Assembly: GCA_028564705.1 (NCBI GenBank)
Contig: JAPXFQ010000787.1
Span: forward strand, 4,216,001-4,280,000
Length of the DNA: 64,000 nucleotides
Direction: 5' to 3'
DNA from: Apricaphanius iberus
Taxonomy: Eukaryota; Chordata; Actinopteri; Cyprinodontiformes; Aphaniidae
A program made the translations under genes and the position numbers. Under the pieces are notes generated by a model that saw nothing but the letters and a program-made list of their open reading frames with translations, did not search any database and was not told where the DNA came from. Positions 25,037 to 36,155 of this stretch are shown one piece after another. Each line of letters starts with the position of its first letter. The stretch's first letter is position 1.

Positions 25037-25550
25037 TGTGACAGAAAATTTTATTATGCTGGGTCATTAGAAAGGTTCGAACCTCTTTCTCAGCTCTTAG
25101 ACAGCTATTCTTATTCTAAGGTACAAACAAAAACCAATTGTATGTAAAATTCTCATCTTGACTTATGACAAATCATGTTATTATCTGGTGTTACACATAT
25201 GACAGCTCATGTGAATGTCTTTCTCAGCATTTTACTAAGTGTCCCTTATTGTTATCTATATACTGAGTGTCCAGTTCAAATATCTCCTGATTGTTTACTG
25301 CTGACTACTAAAGTGAAAACATCCATTATTGCCTCATGACACATCCTGTGTTTACCTATTCCATGTTGTTCTGTGATTGGTCTTGTGGTTATCCTTTCAT
25401 GACTGTATGATGTAATGATCGGACAGAAGCTGATTCTTAGGGGGTGGCTGACGGTATATAAACTCATACATTTGTGCTTAAACTCCGGGGTTCTCACTTT
25501 TGTTTTATTCTCTCATCCAAGGCCTCTCAGACACCCAGATTTCCATGACA
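25037..25550 (+). mobile_element. Retroviral-type LTR (probable 3' LTR)
   Basis: The segment begins TGTGACAG and ends CATGACA, giving the short TGT...ACA inverted ends of LTRs, and is preceded by a purine-rich ACGGTGGAA. Inside are an inverted CCAAT box (GATTGGTC, 25375) and a TATA box (GGTATATAAACTC, 25455) placed as in a U3 promoter, about 95 bp before the end. No second copy lies in the window, so whether it is a solo or 3' LTR rests on the env-like remnant just upstream. Confidence 0.5.
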
Positions 25551-25804
25551 GTAAATATATATACATATATACTTTTTGCCCCTCTGTATGTGGCGAGCTG
25601 ATGGTTGAAAATGTGAAGATGTACAGTGCATCCGGAAAGTATTCACTTTTTCCACATTTTTTTATGTTACAGCCTCATAACAAAATGGATTAAATTCATT
25701 TTTTCCCCCTTAAAATTCAACACACAGCACCCCATAATGACAATGTAAAAAAAAAATGTTTAGATTGTTGCAAATGCTTGAATTTATTTTGTAAATGTTA
25801 TGTT

Positions 25805-27421
25805 CACTACCGTTCAAAAGTTTGGGGTCACATTGAAATGTCCTTATTTTTGAAGGAAAAGCACTGTACTTTTCAATGAAGATAACTTTAAACTAGTCTT
25901 AACTTTAAAGAAACACACGCTATACATAGTTAATGTGGTAAATGACTATTCTAGCTGCAAATGTCTGGTTTTTTGTGCAATATCTACATAGGTGTATAGA
26001 GGCCCATTTCCAGCAACTATCACTCCAGTGTTCTAATGGTACAATGTGTTTGCTCATTGGCTCAGAAGGCTAATTGATGATTAGAAAACTCTTGTGCAAT
26101 CATGTTCACACATCTGAAAACAGTTTAGCTCGGTACAGAAGCTACAAAACTGACCTTCCTTTGAGCAGATTGAGTTTCTGGAGCATCACATTTGTGGGGT
26201 CAATTAAACGCTCAAAATGGCCAGAAAAAGAGAACTTTCATCTGAAACTCGACAGTCTATTCTTGTTCTTAGAAATGAAGGCTATTCCATGCGAGAAATT
26301 GCTAAGAAATTGAAGATTTCCTACAACGGTGTGTACTACTCCCTTCAGAGGACAGCACAAACAGGCTCTAACCAGAGTAGAAAAAGAAGTGGGAGGCCGC
26401 GTTGCACAACTGAGCAAGAAGATAAGTACATTAGAGTCTCTAGTTTGAGAAACAGACGCCTCACAGGTCCCCAACTGGCATCTTCATTAAATAGTACCCG
26501 CAAAACACCAGTGTCAACATCTACAGTGAAGAGGCGGCTGCGGGATTCTGGGCTTCAGGGCAGAGTGGCAAAGAAAAAGCCATATCTGAGACTGGCCAAT
26601 AAAAGAAAAAGATTAAGATGGGCAAAAGAACACAGACATTGGACAGAGGAAGACTGGAAAAAAGTGCTGTGGACGGATGAATCCAAGTTTGAGGTGTTTG
26701 GATCACAAAGAAGAACGTTTGTGAGACGCAGAACAACTGAAAAGATGCTGGAAGAATGCCTGACGCCATCTGTTAAGCATGGTGGAGGTAATGTGATGGT
26801 CTGGGGTTGCTTTGGTGCTGGTAAGGTGGGAGATTTGTACAGGGTAAAAGGGATTCTGAATAAGGAAGGCTATCACTCCATTTTGCAACGCCATGCCATA
26901 CCCAGTGGACAGCGCTTGATTGGAGCCAATTTCATCCTACAACAGGACAATGACCCAAAACACACCTCGAAATTGTGCAAGAACTATTTAGAGAAGAAGC
27001 AGGCAGCTGGTATTCTATCGGTAATGGAGTGGCCAGCGCAGTCACCAGATTTGAACCCCGTTGAGCTGTTGTGGGAGCAGCTTGACCGTATGGTACGCAA
27101 GAAGTGCCCATCCAACCAATCCAAATTGTGGGAGCTGCTTCTAGAAGCGTGGGGTGCAATTTCTCCAGATTACCTCAACAAATTAACAGCTAGAATGCCA
27201 AAGGTCTGCAATGCTGTAATTGCTGCAAATGGAGGATTCTTTGATGAAAGCAAAGTTTGATGTAAAAACAATCTTATTTCAAATAAAATCATTATTTCTA
27301 ACCTTGTCAATGTCTTGACTCTATTTTTTATTCATTTCACAACGTATGGTGGTGAATAAGTGTGACTTTTCATGGAAAACACAAAATTGTTTGGGTGACC
27401 CCAAACTTTTGAACGGTAGTG
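25805..27421 (+). mobile_element. Complete Tc1/mariner transposon, 1.6 kb
   Basis: The ends are inverted copies beginning CACTACCGTTCAAAAGTTTG (left) and finishing with its inverse at 27421. The right end is followed by TA, the left is preceded by TT, so one side of the TA duplication has probably mutated. The element holds one intronless transposase frame. The ~400-bp left and ~160-bp right untranslated flanks fit a full-length element. This terminal sequence is shared by many fish Tc1 copies. Confidence 0.92.
26217..27260 (+). CDS. Tc1/mariner transposase, apparently intact (347 aa)
   Basis: The enzyme cuts the element at its terminal repeats and joins it at TA sites. Residues ~6-110 form the paired-like DNA-binding region with two helix-turn-helix units (SMREIAKKLKISYNGVYYSL in the first) and a GRPR AT-hook-like linker at 59-62. 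The catalytic residues are visible: D154 (LWTDES), D244 (QQDNDPKHTS) and E283 (SPDLNPVELLW). Between the second D and the E lie 38 residues, so this is DD38E, not the DD34E of Sleeping Beauty-type Tc1, because of a few extra residues after NYLEKK. No stops or frameshifts interrupt it and the length is typical (~340). The first Met starts directly at the N-terminal domain. It is likely competent, but activity is not shown by sequence. Confidence 0.95.
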   Translation: MARKRELSSETRQSILVLRNEGYSMREIAKKLKISYNGVYYSLQRTAQTGSNQSRKRSGRPRCTTEQEDKYIRVSSLRNRRLTGPQLASSLNSTRKTPVSTSTVKRRLRDSGLQGRVAKKKPYLRLANKRKRLRWAKEHRHWTEEDWKKVLWTDESKFEVFGSQRRTFVRRRTTEKMLEECLTPSVKHGGGNVMVWGCFGAGKVGDLYRVKGILNKEGYHSILQRHAIPSGQRLIGANFILQQDNDPKHTSKLCKNYLEKKQAAGILSVMEWPAQSPDLNPVELLWEQLDRMVRKKCPSNQSKLWELLLEAWGAISPDYLNKLTARMPKVCNAVIAANGGFFDESKV

Positions 27422-27477
27422 TATGTGTATTAATTTAATCACTGGGACATAATAATAAGCATATGGCAATAAAGTAT

Positions 27478-27606
27478 GAGGACAGTCTGAGTCTGAGCCA
27501 CTTTAAATCAAAACTTAAAACTCACCTGTTTAGAGCTGCCTTTGATTGATTTCGTAAGTTTTCATGCTTTACTGCTTTATTGCTGTTTCTCGTGCTTTAT
27601 TGCAGG
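27478..27606 (+). repeat. LINE (L2-like) 3' coding end, fragment
   Basis: The translation reads SLSHFKSKLKTHLFRAAFD and then a stop, the extreme C-terminus typical of L2/Rex-type reverse transcriptases. Its probable 3' tail (CTGTAAAGCACTTTGAGATG...GCGCTTTATAAAGAAAC) appears only at 28935-28995, beyond a ~1.3-kb insertion. Confidence 0.55.
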
Positions 27607-27626
27607 GATTCACTATTACCAATACT

Positions 27627-27745
27627 GGTAGGGCTTGGTATCTATTCAAATTTCAAGAATCAATTTGACTCCGATTCTAACACGTAGATCCAATTATCAC
27701 AATTCGATCCGATCCGATATAGATATGGGTCAGTGCATGCCTTGT
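27627..27745 (+). repeat. Dispersed repeat, short copy of the 21280/31043 family
   Basis: TAGGGCTTGGTATCTATTC, AATTTCAAGAATCAATTTGA and GATATAGATATGGGTCAGTG match the start of the copy at 31043-31270, including the TAGGGC.-GG start. Confidence 0.5.
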
Positions 27746-28017
27746 TTTTACATTCCTTTGTCTCCTATTTTAACTTTACTTTATGCATTTCTGCCTCATT
27801 ATGCAAATGAGGAGGGCGGCCCTTCATGGTCCCACTCCTCCACTATTGGTCAATAAACAGGAAAGAGCAGGATCCATGTGCAGATTGATTGTGAATGCCA
27901 GCAATAATCCACTTCCTCCAAAATCTGGAGAACTAACGGCTCATGGTCATTATCCGTGTCTGCAGCTAACTGCAGTAGCCGCTCACTCAAAAATGTCTAC
28001 GCAAAGCAATCAATTAG

Positions 28018-28090
28018 GGATGCAACGATACCAATTTTTTCAAACTGATACAATATCGATACTTGGATTTTAGTATTTGCAAATACCAAA
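28018..28090. repeat. hAT-type repeat terminus
   Basis: TTAGGGATGCAACGATACCA and following ATCGATAC words match an end of the repeat at 31275-31637, in the inverse orientation to that copy's right end. Only the end is present. Confidence 0.55.
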
Positions 28091-28144
28091 TACCAATACC
28101 GAAACTTCTATCACACACACACAAAAAAATGTAATGAATTTATT

Positions 28145-28710
28145 TAATTTTATTCAACTTGTACATGCTTCCACTGGGTCAGCTAATTAACAGCAATAAT
28201 GTGTCTTACCATTACTACTCAGATGACACTCTGATTTACGTATCCCTGACGGCAGGTGAACATGGGCCTATAGATACACTCTGTCACTGTATTGAACAGA
28301 TCAGTGTGTGAAAGCAAAACAACTTTCTCCAGTTAAACTCAGACAAAACTGAGATCCGTAGGCCCACAGACACAAAGAGAAAGTGTTATCAGTCATCTTG
28401 AGTCCCTCGGTCTTCAACCAAAAAATCAGGTTAGAAATTTAGCATTTCAGTTTCAGGTAGCTAAAATCTGGAACAGTCTTCATGAGGATGTGAGACAAGC
28501 CTCAACTCTAACAATGTTTGAATCCAAGCTGAAAACAGTTCTTTTTATTTTATCTGCACTCTTGCTTTTTATTGTAATTAATTATTTTTTAAGGTGATGG
28601 GTTTTTTTTTCTTTCTGTTTATCTGTTTTCTTAATTTATGCAATTGTGAAGCACTTTGAATCGCCTTTTGTATGAATTGTGCTTTACAAATAAACTTGCC
28701 TTGCCTTGAA
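28145..28710 (+). pseudogene. LINE (L2/Rex-like) reverse transcriptase fragment and 3' tail
   Basis: 28195-28340 encodes a palm-domain remnant with YSDD at the catalytic (Y/F)ADD position followed by TLIYVS, and then NNFLQLNSDKTEI, the typical downstream motif. After a deletion, 28440-28600 reads FQVAKIWNSLHEDVRQASTL and KLKTVLF, the C-terminal end. The tail 28640-28710 has AAGCACTTTGAAT...AATAAACTTGCCTTGCCTTG with short terminal repeats. Stops and gaps show it is a dead 5'-truncated copy. Confidence 0.7.
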
Positions 28711-28934
28711 TTGGAAGACAGGTTATATTTTTTGTGACAACAAATAATTGGGAATTATATGAAAATATATTATAAAAATAATCAGAAAAAAAAATTCAAG
28801 TGAAAAATAATGATTTTCCCTGAAATGAGCCTTCTGTTTACTGTTTATTGACCAATAGTAGAGGAGCTGGACCAAGAAGGGCCGCCCTCCTCATTTGCAT
28901 AATGAGGCAGAAATACATATCGTAAAGATAATTT

Positions 28935-29000
28935 TAATCTGTAAAGCACTTTGAGATGTATACTTTGTATGAATAGCGCTTTATAAAGAAACTTTGATTT
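28935..29000 (+). repeat. LINE 3' tail
   Basis: GTAAAGCACTTTGAGATG and AGCGCTTTATAAAGAAACTT resemble the 3' ends of fish L2-like elements. It probably belongs to the piece at 27478-27606. Confidence 0.45.
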
Positions 29001-29157
29001 GTTTATACTGCTAACTTGCATGTGAGGATTTTCTGTGTTGTAGTTCTGCTCGTATGTCTATGGTTCTGCTAGTAGGAAGGCAGTCGCTTTGCGGAAGTAC
29101 CGAAAAGCAGCGGCAGAAAAAGAAGAAGAAAAAAACTCCCCTAGTCAGGCCCTTCTA

Positions 29158-29841
29158 CTTCCGGTCCATTGGTCCCAGACCATAGACTGACAAAAAAAAG
29201 TGAATGAGAGTCAGTGGAGCGATAAAAGTTATTTTCTGATACAGTTTGAAATGCGCCGTGGATCGAACATATGATTTCTGTGAATTTTAAAAACTAATTT
29301 TGATGCAAAAAAAAGGCTAATTTTCGACCGGAGGCAAAAGTTACTTTAGGTTTTATGTAAAAACATTTAGCGGACTACAACTGCAGAAGAAGAAGGAGGG
29401 CGAGGGTCGTAGCCTCCAGGCCGAAGAAAGGAGCATTTAAAACGGCGAAAGCCTCTATAAATCTGACCATGTGGAACGTAGCAGCTATGTCGGGGTTAAA
29501 GCAGTCGGTGGAGTGAGAGCCAGGATGGAGGAGAAGCTCTACAAGCTCTAGGTGAGTGTTTTACGTGCTATAGCTAGTGCTAACACCCGTTAGCCAAATG
29601 CCGTCATTTATGCGACTTCTGACTTGAAGGTATTTTAAATGCGAATTTTTACAATCCAATAAATCCCAAATCACTGGACAAACACATTCGAAATGTACAT
29701 CATTAGTTATCATTTAAATCGAAGTAAAATATATGTGTGATTCAGAACATATGACAAAGCGGACCAGAAAATAACTTTTATCGCTCCATTGACTTCCATT
29801 CATTATTTTTTCGGTTTGGGGACCCATGGACAAACCGGAAG
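29158..29841. mobile_element. MITE with ~110-bp terminal inverted repeats
   Basis: The left arm 29158-29290 and inverted right arm 29725-29841 share CTTCCGGT, TTGGTCCC or its variant, GTCA(G/A)TGGAGCGATAAAAG, TTATTTTCTG and GAACATATGA in order. The interior (29380-29560) is GC-richer than the arms and contains a donor-like AG|GTGAGTG at about 29550. The element ends where the presumed first tfrc exon begins. Confidence 0.75.
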
Positions 29842-29944
29842 GGGAGGAGACTTATGATCCCCATCGCGCCTCATCTCCTCCATCGTGTCGTGTCGGTCGT
29901 TTACAGATAACCTTCATTCTCGGCATTACCACAGCGGCTTCAAG
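29842..29944 (+). promoter_or_regulatory. tfrc: Probable tfrc promoter-proximal region and non-coding exon 1
   Basis: The sequence is CpG-rich (CATCGCGCC, CGTGTCGTGTCGGTCG) and ends CTTCAAG|GTGAGC, a strong splice donor at 29944. Vertebrate TFRC genes have an untranslated first exon. The first coding exon here has a consensus acceptor 13 nt before its ATG (exon from 36426), so an upstream exon must exist. This is the best upstream donor in a CpG context on this strand, implying a 6.5-kb first intron. The transcription start is not identifiable from sequence alone. Confidence 0.45.
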
Positions 29945-31042
29945 GTGAGCATAATTCACTGTTTAATGCTTCATTACCCACTTATTCATTTTAAGCGCAA
30001 TTCGTTTTACGTCCCTCCTCTGCCAGAGGGACTACTGAGCAGAGCATTAATTAATATTTTTTTCTTGTGTTTCTCATCGGTGTGAAATCGCCCGAATATC
30101 AACCTAAAACCTCAATCGGCGCTTCACATCCTTTAGCTTTTTTTGGTATATTTTTTATGTTTTACTTCGGTGCAAAAATAAATCCTATTTTTACTTAGAG
30201 GGGAATATAAATCATTTTACTTCCTCTGCCTTAAAATCCGTGTATGATGTTCTCTTCCATCATCATGCATGACTTATCGTAGGTTGAATATTGCCTCGGA
30301 AATGGTTTGTTCTTCCCCAGGTTTCAGCTAAACGCTCCCTGAATCGAATAAATGAGCACATTTCGTAGCTTTATATAAATCAAAAATATTTTTGCGAAAC
30401 AATATTTCTCTGTAGTTGTAAAATAATGAATAAAACGTGTAATTCAGTTTAATTTTATTTTCGCCCCTTTACTTCAGTCCAAAACGTCTAAATCATTTAA
30501 TTGGTGGTTACAGCAAAGTCTTTTACAAACTTGAATTGACGGAAAGATTGATTTCAAGAGAGAAGGTTTAGATCTCCATGATCTCAGCTCGTCAATTTCA
30601 GGAGGGCGAACGCGGAAGTCCTGCTGTTGTAACTTCCAGCTCATTAGATTTGGATTACTAAACAGTTTCCTGCTTCCGTTGAGGCAGGAAGCAACGAGTT
30701 TATCTGTGATTTTAGGTATGTTAGCAGTAGCACCCGTCAGACCTGAAATGCATTAGATGAACCTGTGGTTTTTGAGTCAGAACATATTCTTTACCGTCTA
30801 GGCTGAGCAGTAGTTCAGATTTGGTAAACCTTGTGCCAAATTCATAATCCACCTCTCTATAGCTGCTTTTTTTTCTTCTTGTTCTGTTTCTTAAAGAGTT
30901 GCAGAAATGTCCTCCTTTGTCAGTGACAGACGGCTGCATCCCTGGTGCTTTCATTGCTCTCATCTGACTCAATGCATCATCTACATCCCTGCTGTTATGT
31001 TCCCCCCACCACTTCTTGTAAATAGTTGTTTATCCACAAATT

Positions 31043-31270
31043 AGGGCCGGGCATCGATTCAAATTTAAAGATTCGATTCTCAAGAGTTAGAATCGATTAC
31101 CATGATCCGATTCAGTTTGATCCAGTTCGCTATAGCTATGGTTCAGTGCTATTAAAATAGTTGTTGTTTTTTTTAACCATTTATCCTAACTATGTGCCTT
31201 TAATCCAAAGACTTAACACTGGGTGAGTAACAGTTTACTGGGGGAAACTATTAACGCTTTCAGACAGAAG
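31043..31270 (+). repeat. Dispersed repeat, fullest copy of the 21280 family
   Basis: It starts TTAGGGCCGGGCATCGATTC, with AGAGTTAGAATCGATTACCA and ATGGTTCAGTGCTATT, and continues to GGGGGAAACTATTAACGC. TAGGGC-type starts are typical of hAT MITEs, but the right end is not identified. Confidence 0.6.
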
Positions 31271-31274
31271 ACTT

Positions 31275-31637
31275 AAAATCAGGGATGCACCGATACTGGT
31301 ATCGGGGCCGATACCATTCTTATGTACTGTAATGGTAGGTCTATGGTATAAAGTTAACCAATACCATGAACCGATACTTAAAATGTGTAAACTGCAATAA
31401 TTTCACAGAAAATAGATTTTTATTTTTTGCTGTCATTTTTTGTTAATATTTTTTTTTTCTAATTCACCATCATTTGTTGTAACAAGCAGAGAAGAAAATA
31501 AAAACTGTGTTCCATTTAATTACAATTTTGTCTGTGGTAGAAGTATCATCATTGGTGCTCTGTACCGGTAAGTACTCAGATCCAAGTATTGGTATTGTAT
31601 TGGTTTGAAAAGAGTGGTATTGTTGCATCCCTAGTGC
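31275..31637. mobile_element. hAT-type MITE
   Basis: The ends are inverted: CAGGGATGCACCGATACTGG at the left and GTGGTATTGTTGCATCCCTA at the right. The interior carries ACAAGCAGAGAAGAAAA and GGTGCTCTGTACCGGTAAGT. The same interior words occur at 35908-36155, a second copy. The 8-bp duplication is not preserved. Confidence 0.65.
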
Positions 31638-31639
31638 CT

Positions 31640-34600
31640 TTTCCTTACGGAACACAGTTTATGTAGGTCAGTACTGTTTGGATCAGTATTGTATCTGCAG
31701 ATTATGACCCTTAGATGTCTGTATCGGTATCGGAAACAAGCTTCCCTATTTACACTGGCCGTCTGAACAAGGGCTAACTATTCCAAAAAAATAGTCGATT
31801 TTTAATGTTGTGAATCAATTCGATTTTATGTTGGGGTTTTTTTTCAACAGCACTAGCACAAATACACATTCTGTACATTTAAAAAAAGTTACAGATTTCT
31901 TTTAAACAGAGTATTGCTATTTCTAATATTTGAACAGTATTTTGTGGTTGTTTTTTATCGTGTAAATTTCCCTGTAATGCCCTGATCTGTTTTTATACAC
32001 GTATTCATCTTTTACTTCAGTTTCGATGTGCATATTTCCATTTATATTGAACTTGCACCTGGTACACCTGAATTTCCCCACAGTGGGACAACAAAGGACA
32101 TTTCTGTTCTAAAACGTGGCAAGTCTATGTGGTTGTTTTTCTAAAGAGCAAAAAACAACAAAATTAAATTGGATTTTATTTTGTGTAAACAATGGACGGG
32201 GTCAGCTGCATGTCTCGTGTGTTTTGGTGCCACACACATTAGACATGTATGTACTGAGTGCATATTCATGTGGCCAGCTGCATTCTGGGTGATTATCACA
32301 AATCCGCCCCCGTTGCGGCTAATTTTACAACCTTCCTGTTGTTATTTTTTGAAACTTATCCTACCCAGTTGCTTTTAAAAAAACGCAGTATTAAAGTATT
32401 GAGCGATACAAAGGCTTTAAGGTAGAAATGATTTAAAATTTAGCTGACGGGAGATATTTCTTTTACTAAATCACCCTACTGCCATTACGCATGTTGATGT
32501 CATCAAGCTGTTCCTACATACTTTGAACCAGGTACTCAAGGAAGAGAAATACTGATGTCCATTGTTTCTAGTTACTTTAGATATTGCCAGTTCAAATTTT
32601 TGTTTTCCATTTAACGGACAAGAAAACCATTGAAATTGCAGCATATGTCAAATATGCACAGCTATATTTTTGTGCGATGTAACATTTTTAAATGAGTAAC
32701 TAGGAATGAGACGATTTTGAGCTTAATTTTTTGGGAAGTATTTAGTTTAAGTCAAAGTATTCTTTAAATGACATTCTAAACCTTTTAAAAGTTCGGTTTT
32801 TGGCAGCTTAAAACACTTTTTTTGTTGGAAAACGCATGCTACATGGATTACGGGATTTTATTCTACATTCCTAAAGAACAGCTTCTAGATCAAAGATCAA
32901 AGACGCATGATGGACAGAAGTGGCTACATGCTAATGTGTGTTAGCCATTTATCAAGCTGGTTATGTGATCTTATACCAGCATTGTGTGGTTAATTAATTG
33001 ATCTGTAGCATCTCAGAATGTTCAGTAAAGGGGTGCAAACAACACCCATGGCCTGGAAAGATTTGCTTAATGGATGCAGCTGTGTTGGTTTACGCTCTGT
33101 CTAAAACCTGGAGATTTAGCAAATGAAATGGGCTTCATTGACTGTTTTATACAAAAACATCAAATAAACCAAACATATGAGCCCTTAATGTAACAGTTTC
33201 ATTGTGGTTCTCTGTGCTTTTCAAATTATTCGTGGGAATATTGTTTGTGATGAACCGTAGCTGTTTGCTTCAGTGTGATCTGCTCCCGGCTGTGCAGTGG
33301 AGCGGAGCGTAGTGTTGGGGTGCAGGAGGCGGGTTTATAGAGAAACGAGCCGTTTCCCTTCGTTGTCTAACATTAACTACAGGATACAAGTTAAATGTCA
33401 GGACAAATTAATACTGTATAACACCAACGGCAACATTTTATCATATGTCCATCCCAGAGGTTGAAAGCTGTGAAATAACTGTATTTTTGTGATGTTGTAA
33501 ATCAAATTTCTGCAATCAAACCACCATAGTGGTAACTGCAGTGTTGATTATTGTCAGTAACCCTTCAGTGAAGCAGCCTCTTTCTTTTAGTCAACGGCAG
33601 CAGATGAATCACTGAAAATCTGATCATTTCTGGGCAATAAATGCATTCAAAATCTGGGGTTTTGTTTGTTTCTGATTATGTAGATTCATTATTCATGCTA
33701 TTGGTTCTCTGATTTTGGTTGTTAATCTATCAAAAACCCATTAAAGGTTAGGGTTTTCATGCTTACATGTATAGGTGATTGGGAACTATTAGCAAGCGCT
33801 AATGCTAGCAGTTCCCATTCACCTAGCTTGATTTATGCTAAACTAGGGTGGCATATCCCTTTAATTGTTTAATAGAAAAAAATACTAATAACCTGTTGCT
33901 ATTGGTATAAAGAACTCTGATCAGCGCATCACTAATCATTTATTTATTCAAAAAATGTAATCTTCATTAACGGAAAATTCAATGTATCCATTAATCGCCC
34001 AGCGCTTCTCTGAAACGGCTTTAAAATAAAACAAAATGCATAAAACCTCTCTAATTTTCACACAAACATTGAAAAAAAATAATTTAGAAAATCTTATTTA
34101 GGTCTTCAGAAGATTTTGCTGCTTTTATATGAAACAGAAAAGCAACAATTATCGTCACTTTTGCTAAAGCAATGTTACATTTTATCATTTACAGTAGGGC
34201 TGGTAGCTATGACCTAAAATCTGTATTACAATTTAATCTGAAGCATGTGCTGTCGTGTAATTTATTACCATATAGTCTTCTGTTTATATATTTCAAAAAC
34301 GATTTTTATTTAAACATTCATACATAACCTCAGAATAATTTCAGAAAGCATAGAATTATATCATTTATTGTATAAAATGCATTTGAAAACGACAACAAAA
34401 ACACTTTCAAAAAAAAAAAATGCATTACAGAAATTCCCATCGCATAAATAAAGATGAAGACATTTGAATTAAAATATAAGGTATATTTGAGGGAAACACA
34501 CAATTCCAAATTGTTTAAACTGAAGTACAATGTGTAAAAACTGAAATAACATTAATTTATATTTTTTTGTTATTTATAAAATTAATATTGCTTGATAAAC

Positions 34601-35360
34601 CTGCACATATTTTATGCTTCAATTTATTTTTCTTTAAAAAGAAAATGGAACTCTTTAAACTTGCAGCATCTAGTTTAAAGACAACCACTAAACACCAGTA
34701 TTTATCCTCTTTGCGTACTTGGTGCAAAGGACGTAGTCGCAGATTGATGACATCATCGAGAAACGCAATGACAGTTGGGCCAATATAGTCAAAATATTTA
34801 CTGCGTGCAAAATACTTTCTGCCTTTATACCATTTAAATTGCCCACTAATAATTTATAGCTATTTTAATATATAAACTTAAGCAATAAATGCACCAAATT
34901 TAGTAGAGTTTTTATCATATTATACATTTTACATAAGTTTAATACACCGATAGCTGTGTAAATATTTGGACTCTGTTCACAGTTAGCGTCTTCCCTAGAC
35001 ATACAGGTATTTAAGGTTTGTTTTAAGCTTTATGTTAACATATCATTGACAAAGTCATTTGATGTTGTCCTTACAGTTGAGGCTTTAAAATATGTCAAAT
35101 TCATTTGCAGTATTATTATTTAAACAAATTTAGAGGTTTTCACTACTTGAGCTGTATGTTAAATGCTTTTTGAGCAGTTGTATGTTGGTTGATCGAGAGT
35201 TATTCAGCTGAAATTAGAGCATTAATCAAAGCAAAGCAAGGCTAAACCGCAGCCCTTTACACAGGAACACGCAGTATGTGGTCCACAAACAGAACTCTGT
35301 GTATAAAACAGGCTTTTATTGTATTCAGTTTGTTCCACCCTCGTCTCAAGAATCAGGATG
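31640..35360. other. tfrc intron 1 (inferred), no gene
   Basis: AT-rich sequence without coding signals. It includes a LINE-like 3' tail at 32045-32110, a fold-back at 33739-33862, and at 34195-34330 a TAGGGCTGGTAGCTATGACC repeat start resembling a common fish hAT MITE. Confidence 0.5.
33739..33862. repeat. Small fold-back repeat (~124 bp)
   Basis: Both ends carry ATTAAAGG/CCTTTAAT, and the inner arms AGGTGATTGGGAACTATTAGC (33773) and its diverged inverse ending at 33823 pair with about three mismatches. Confidence 0.6.
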
Positions 35361-35907
35361 TTGACACAGAAAACTTTCCTTCGCCCTCAGTGGGGGGAAA
35401 AGGAGCCGCCCTGAACCGCCTGCTTGGGTTACTGGCTCTTCTGCTGGATATTGTACCTTCTTTTTTTTTTTACTTTAGGAGAGGTTCTTTGATGTGTAAC
35501 CATGGCAATCAGGTATTGTTTTTCTTACTGGAAGCAGCTGATTAACATCTCGAAAGCTCAAATTTCAGACGAGTTGAAAAGGAGGCGTTATTGATGCAGA
35601 GGGAGGAGAGAGGAGGAGGTATTTCAAAACATCTCTTCCATCCATCAGAATGGGCGAAGATAATTTCTCATACTCTTGTTTCTTTTTTCTGACTTTCTCA
35701 CCATACGACCACAAAGGAATTTAAAGAGTAACTCAGCCCCTAACAGAATCTTACTCAGCCCACTTTTTGTGCTGCTAGCAGCGGAGCAAAGTCAGCCATT
35801 TATACAGTTTATCAGCTCACAAAGTTGATTTTGGAGCGAGTTGCACTTTTAAGAGGCGCGGCAAAATCAAACGAGGTCGATTAGTAGTGCTTGCCAACGG
35901 CTAATAG

Positions 35908-36155
35908 TAGGGATGCACTGATACTCATATCGTCTGCAGTAACTTTACAGAAAATGTTTATTTTTCACTTGAAATTTTAGTTTTGTCATTTTTCATTCTT
36001 TAGTTTGTTTTTGTTATCTAAATCTGCATTTGTTTTGTAACAAGCAGAGAAGAAAACAAAAACCCGTCTTACATTTTACATTTCTTTGTGATCTAGTAGT
36101 ATCAGCTTTGGTACTCTGTCGGCAAATACTCAGACCCAACACTGTATCGTATCAG
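35908..36155. repeat. hAT-type MITE, second copy of the 31275 family
   Basis: It starts GTAGGGATGCACTGATACTC and has AACAAGCAGAGAAGAAAACA, TTTGGTACTCTGTCGGCAAA and ACTGTATCGTATCAG in the same order as the 31275 copy. The right terminus is decayed. Confidence 0.6.

Larger units (their letters stand above)
27787..28914. repeat. Inverted-repeat pair, 74-bp arms 1 kb apart
   Basis: The left arm (27787-27860) and right arm (28841-28914) are reverse complements at 70 of 74 positions. They carry ATTTCTGCCTCATTATGCAA, GAGGAGGGCGGCCCTTC and ACTATTGGTCAATAAACAG. They look like terminal repeats of a non-autonomous DNA element. The interior holds a second LINE fragment and part of a hAT-type repeat. No target duplication was clear, so transposition as one unit is unproven. 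Confidence 0.7.
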
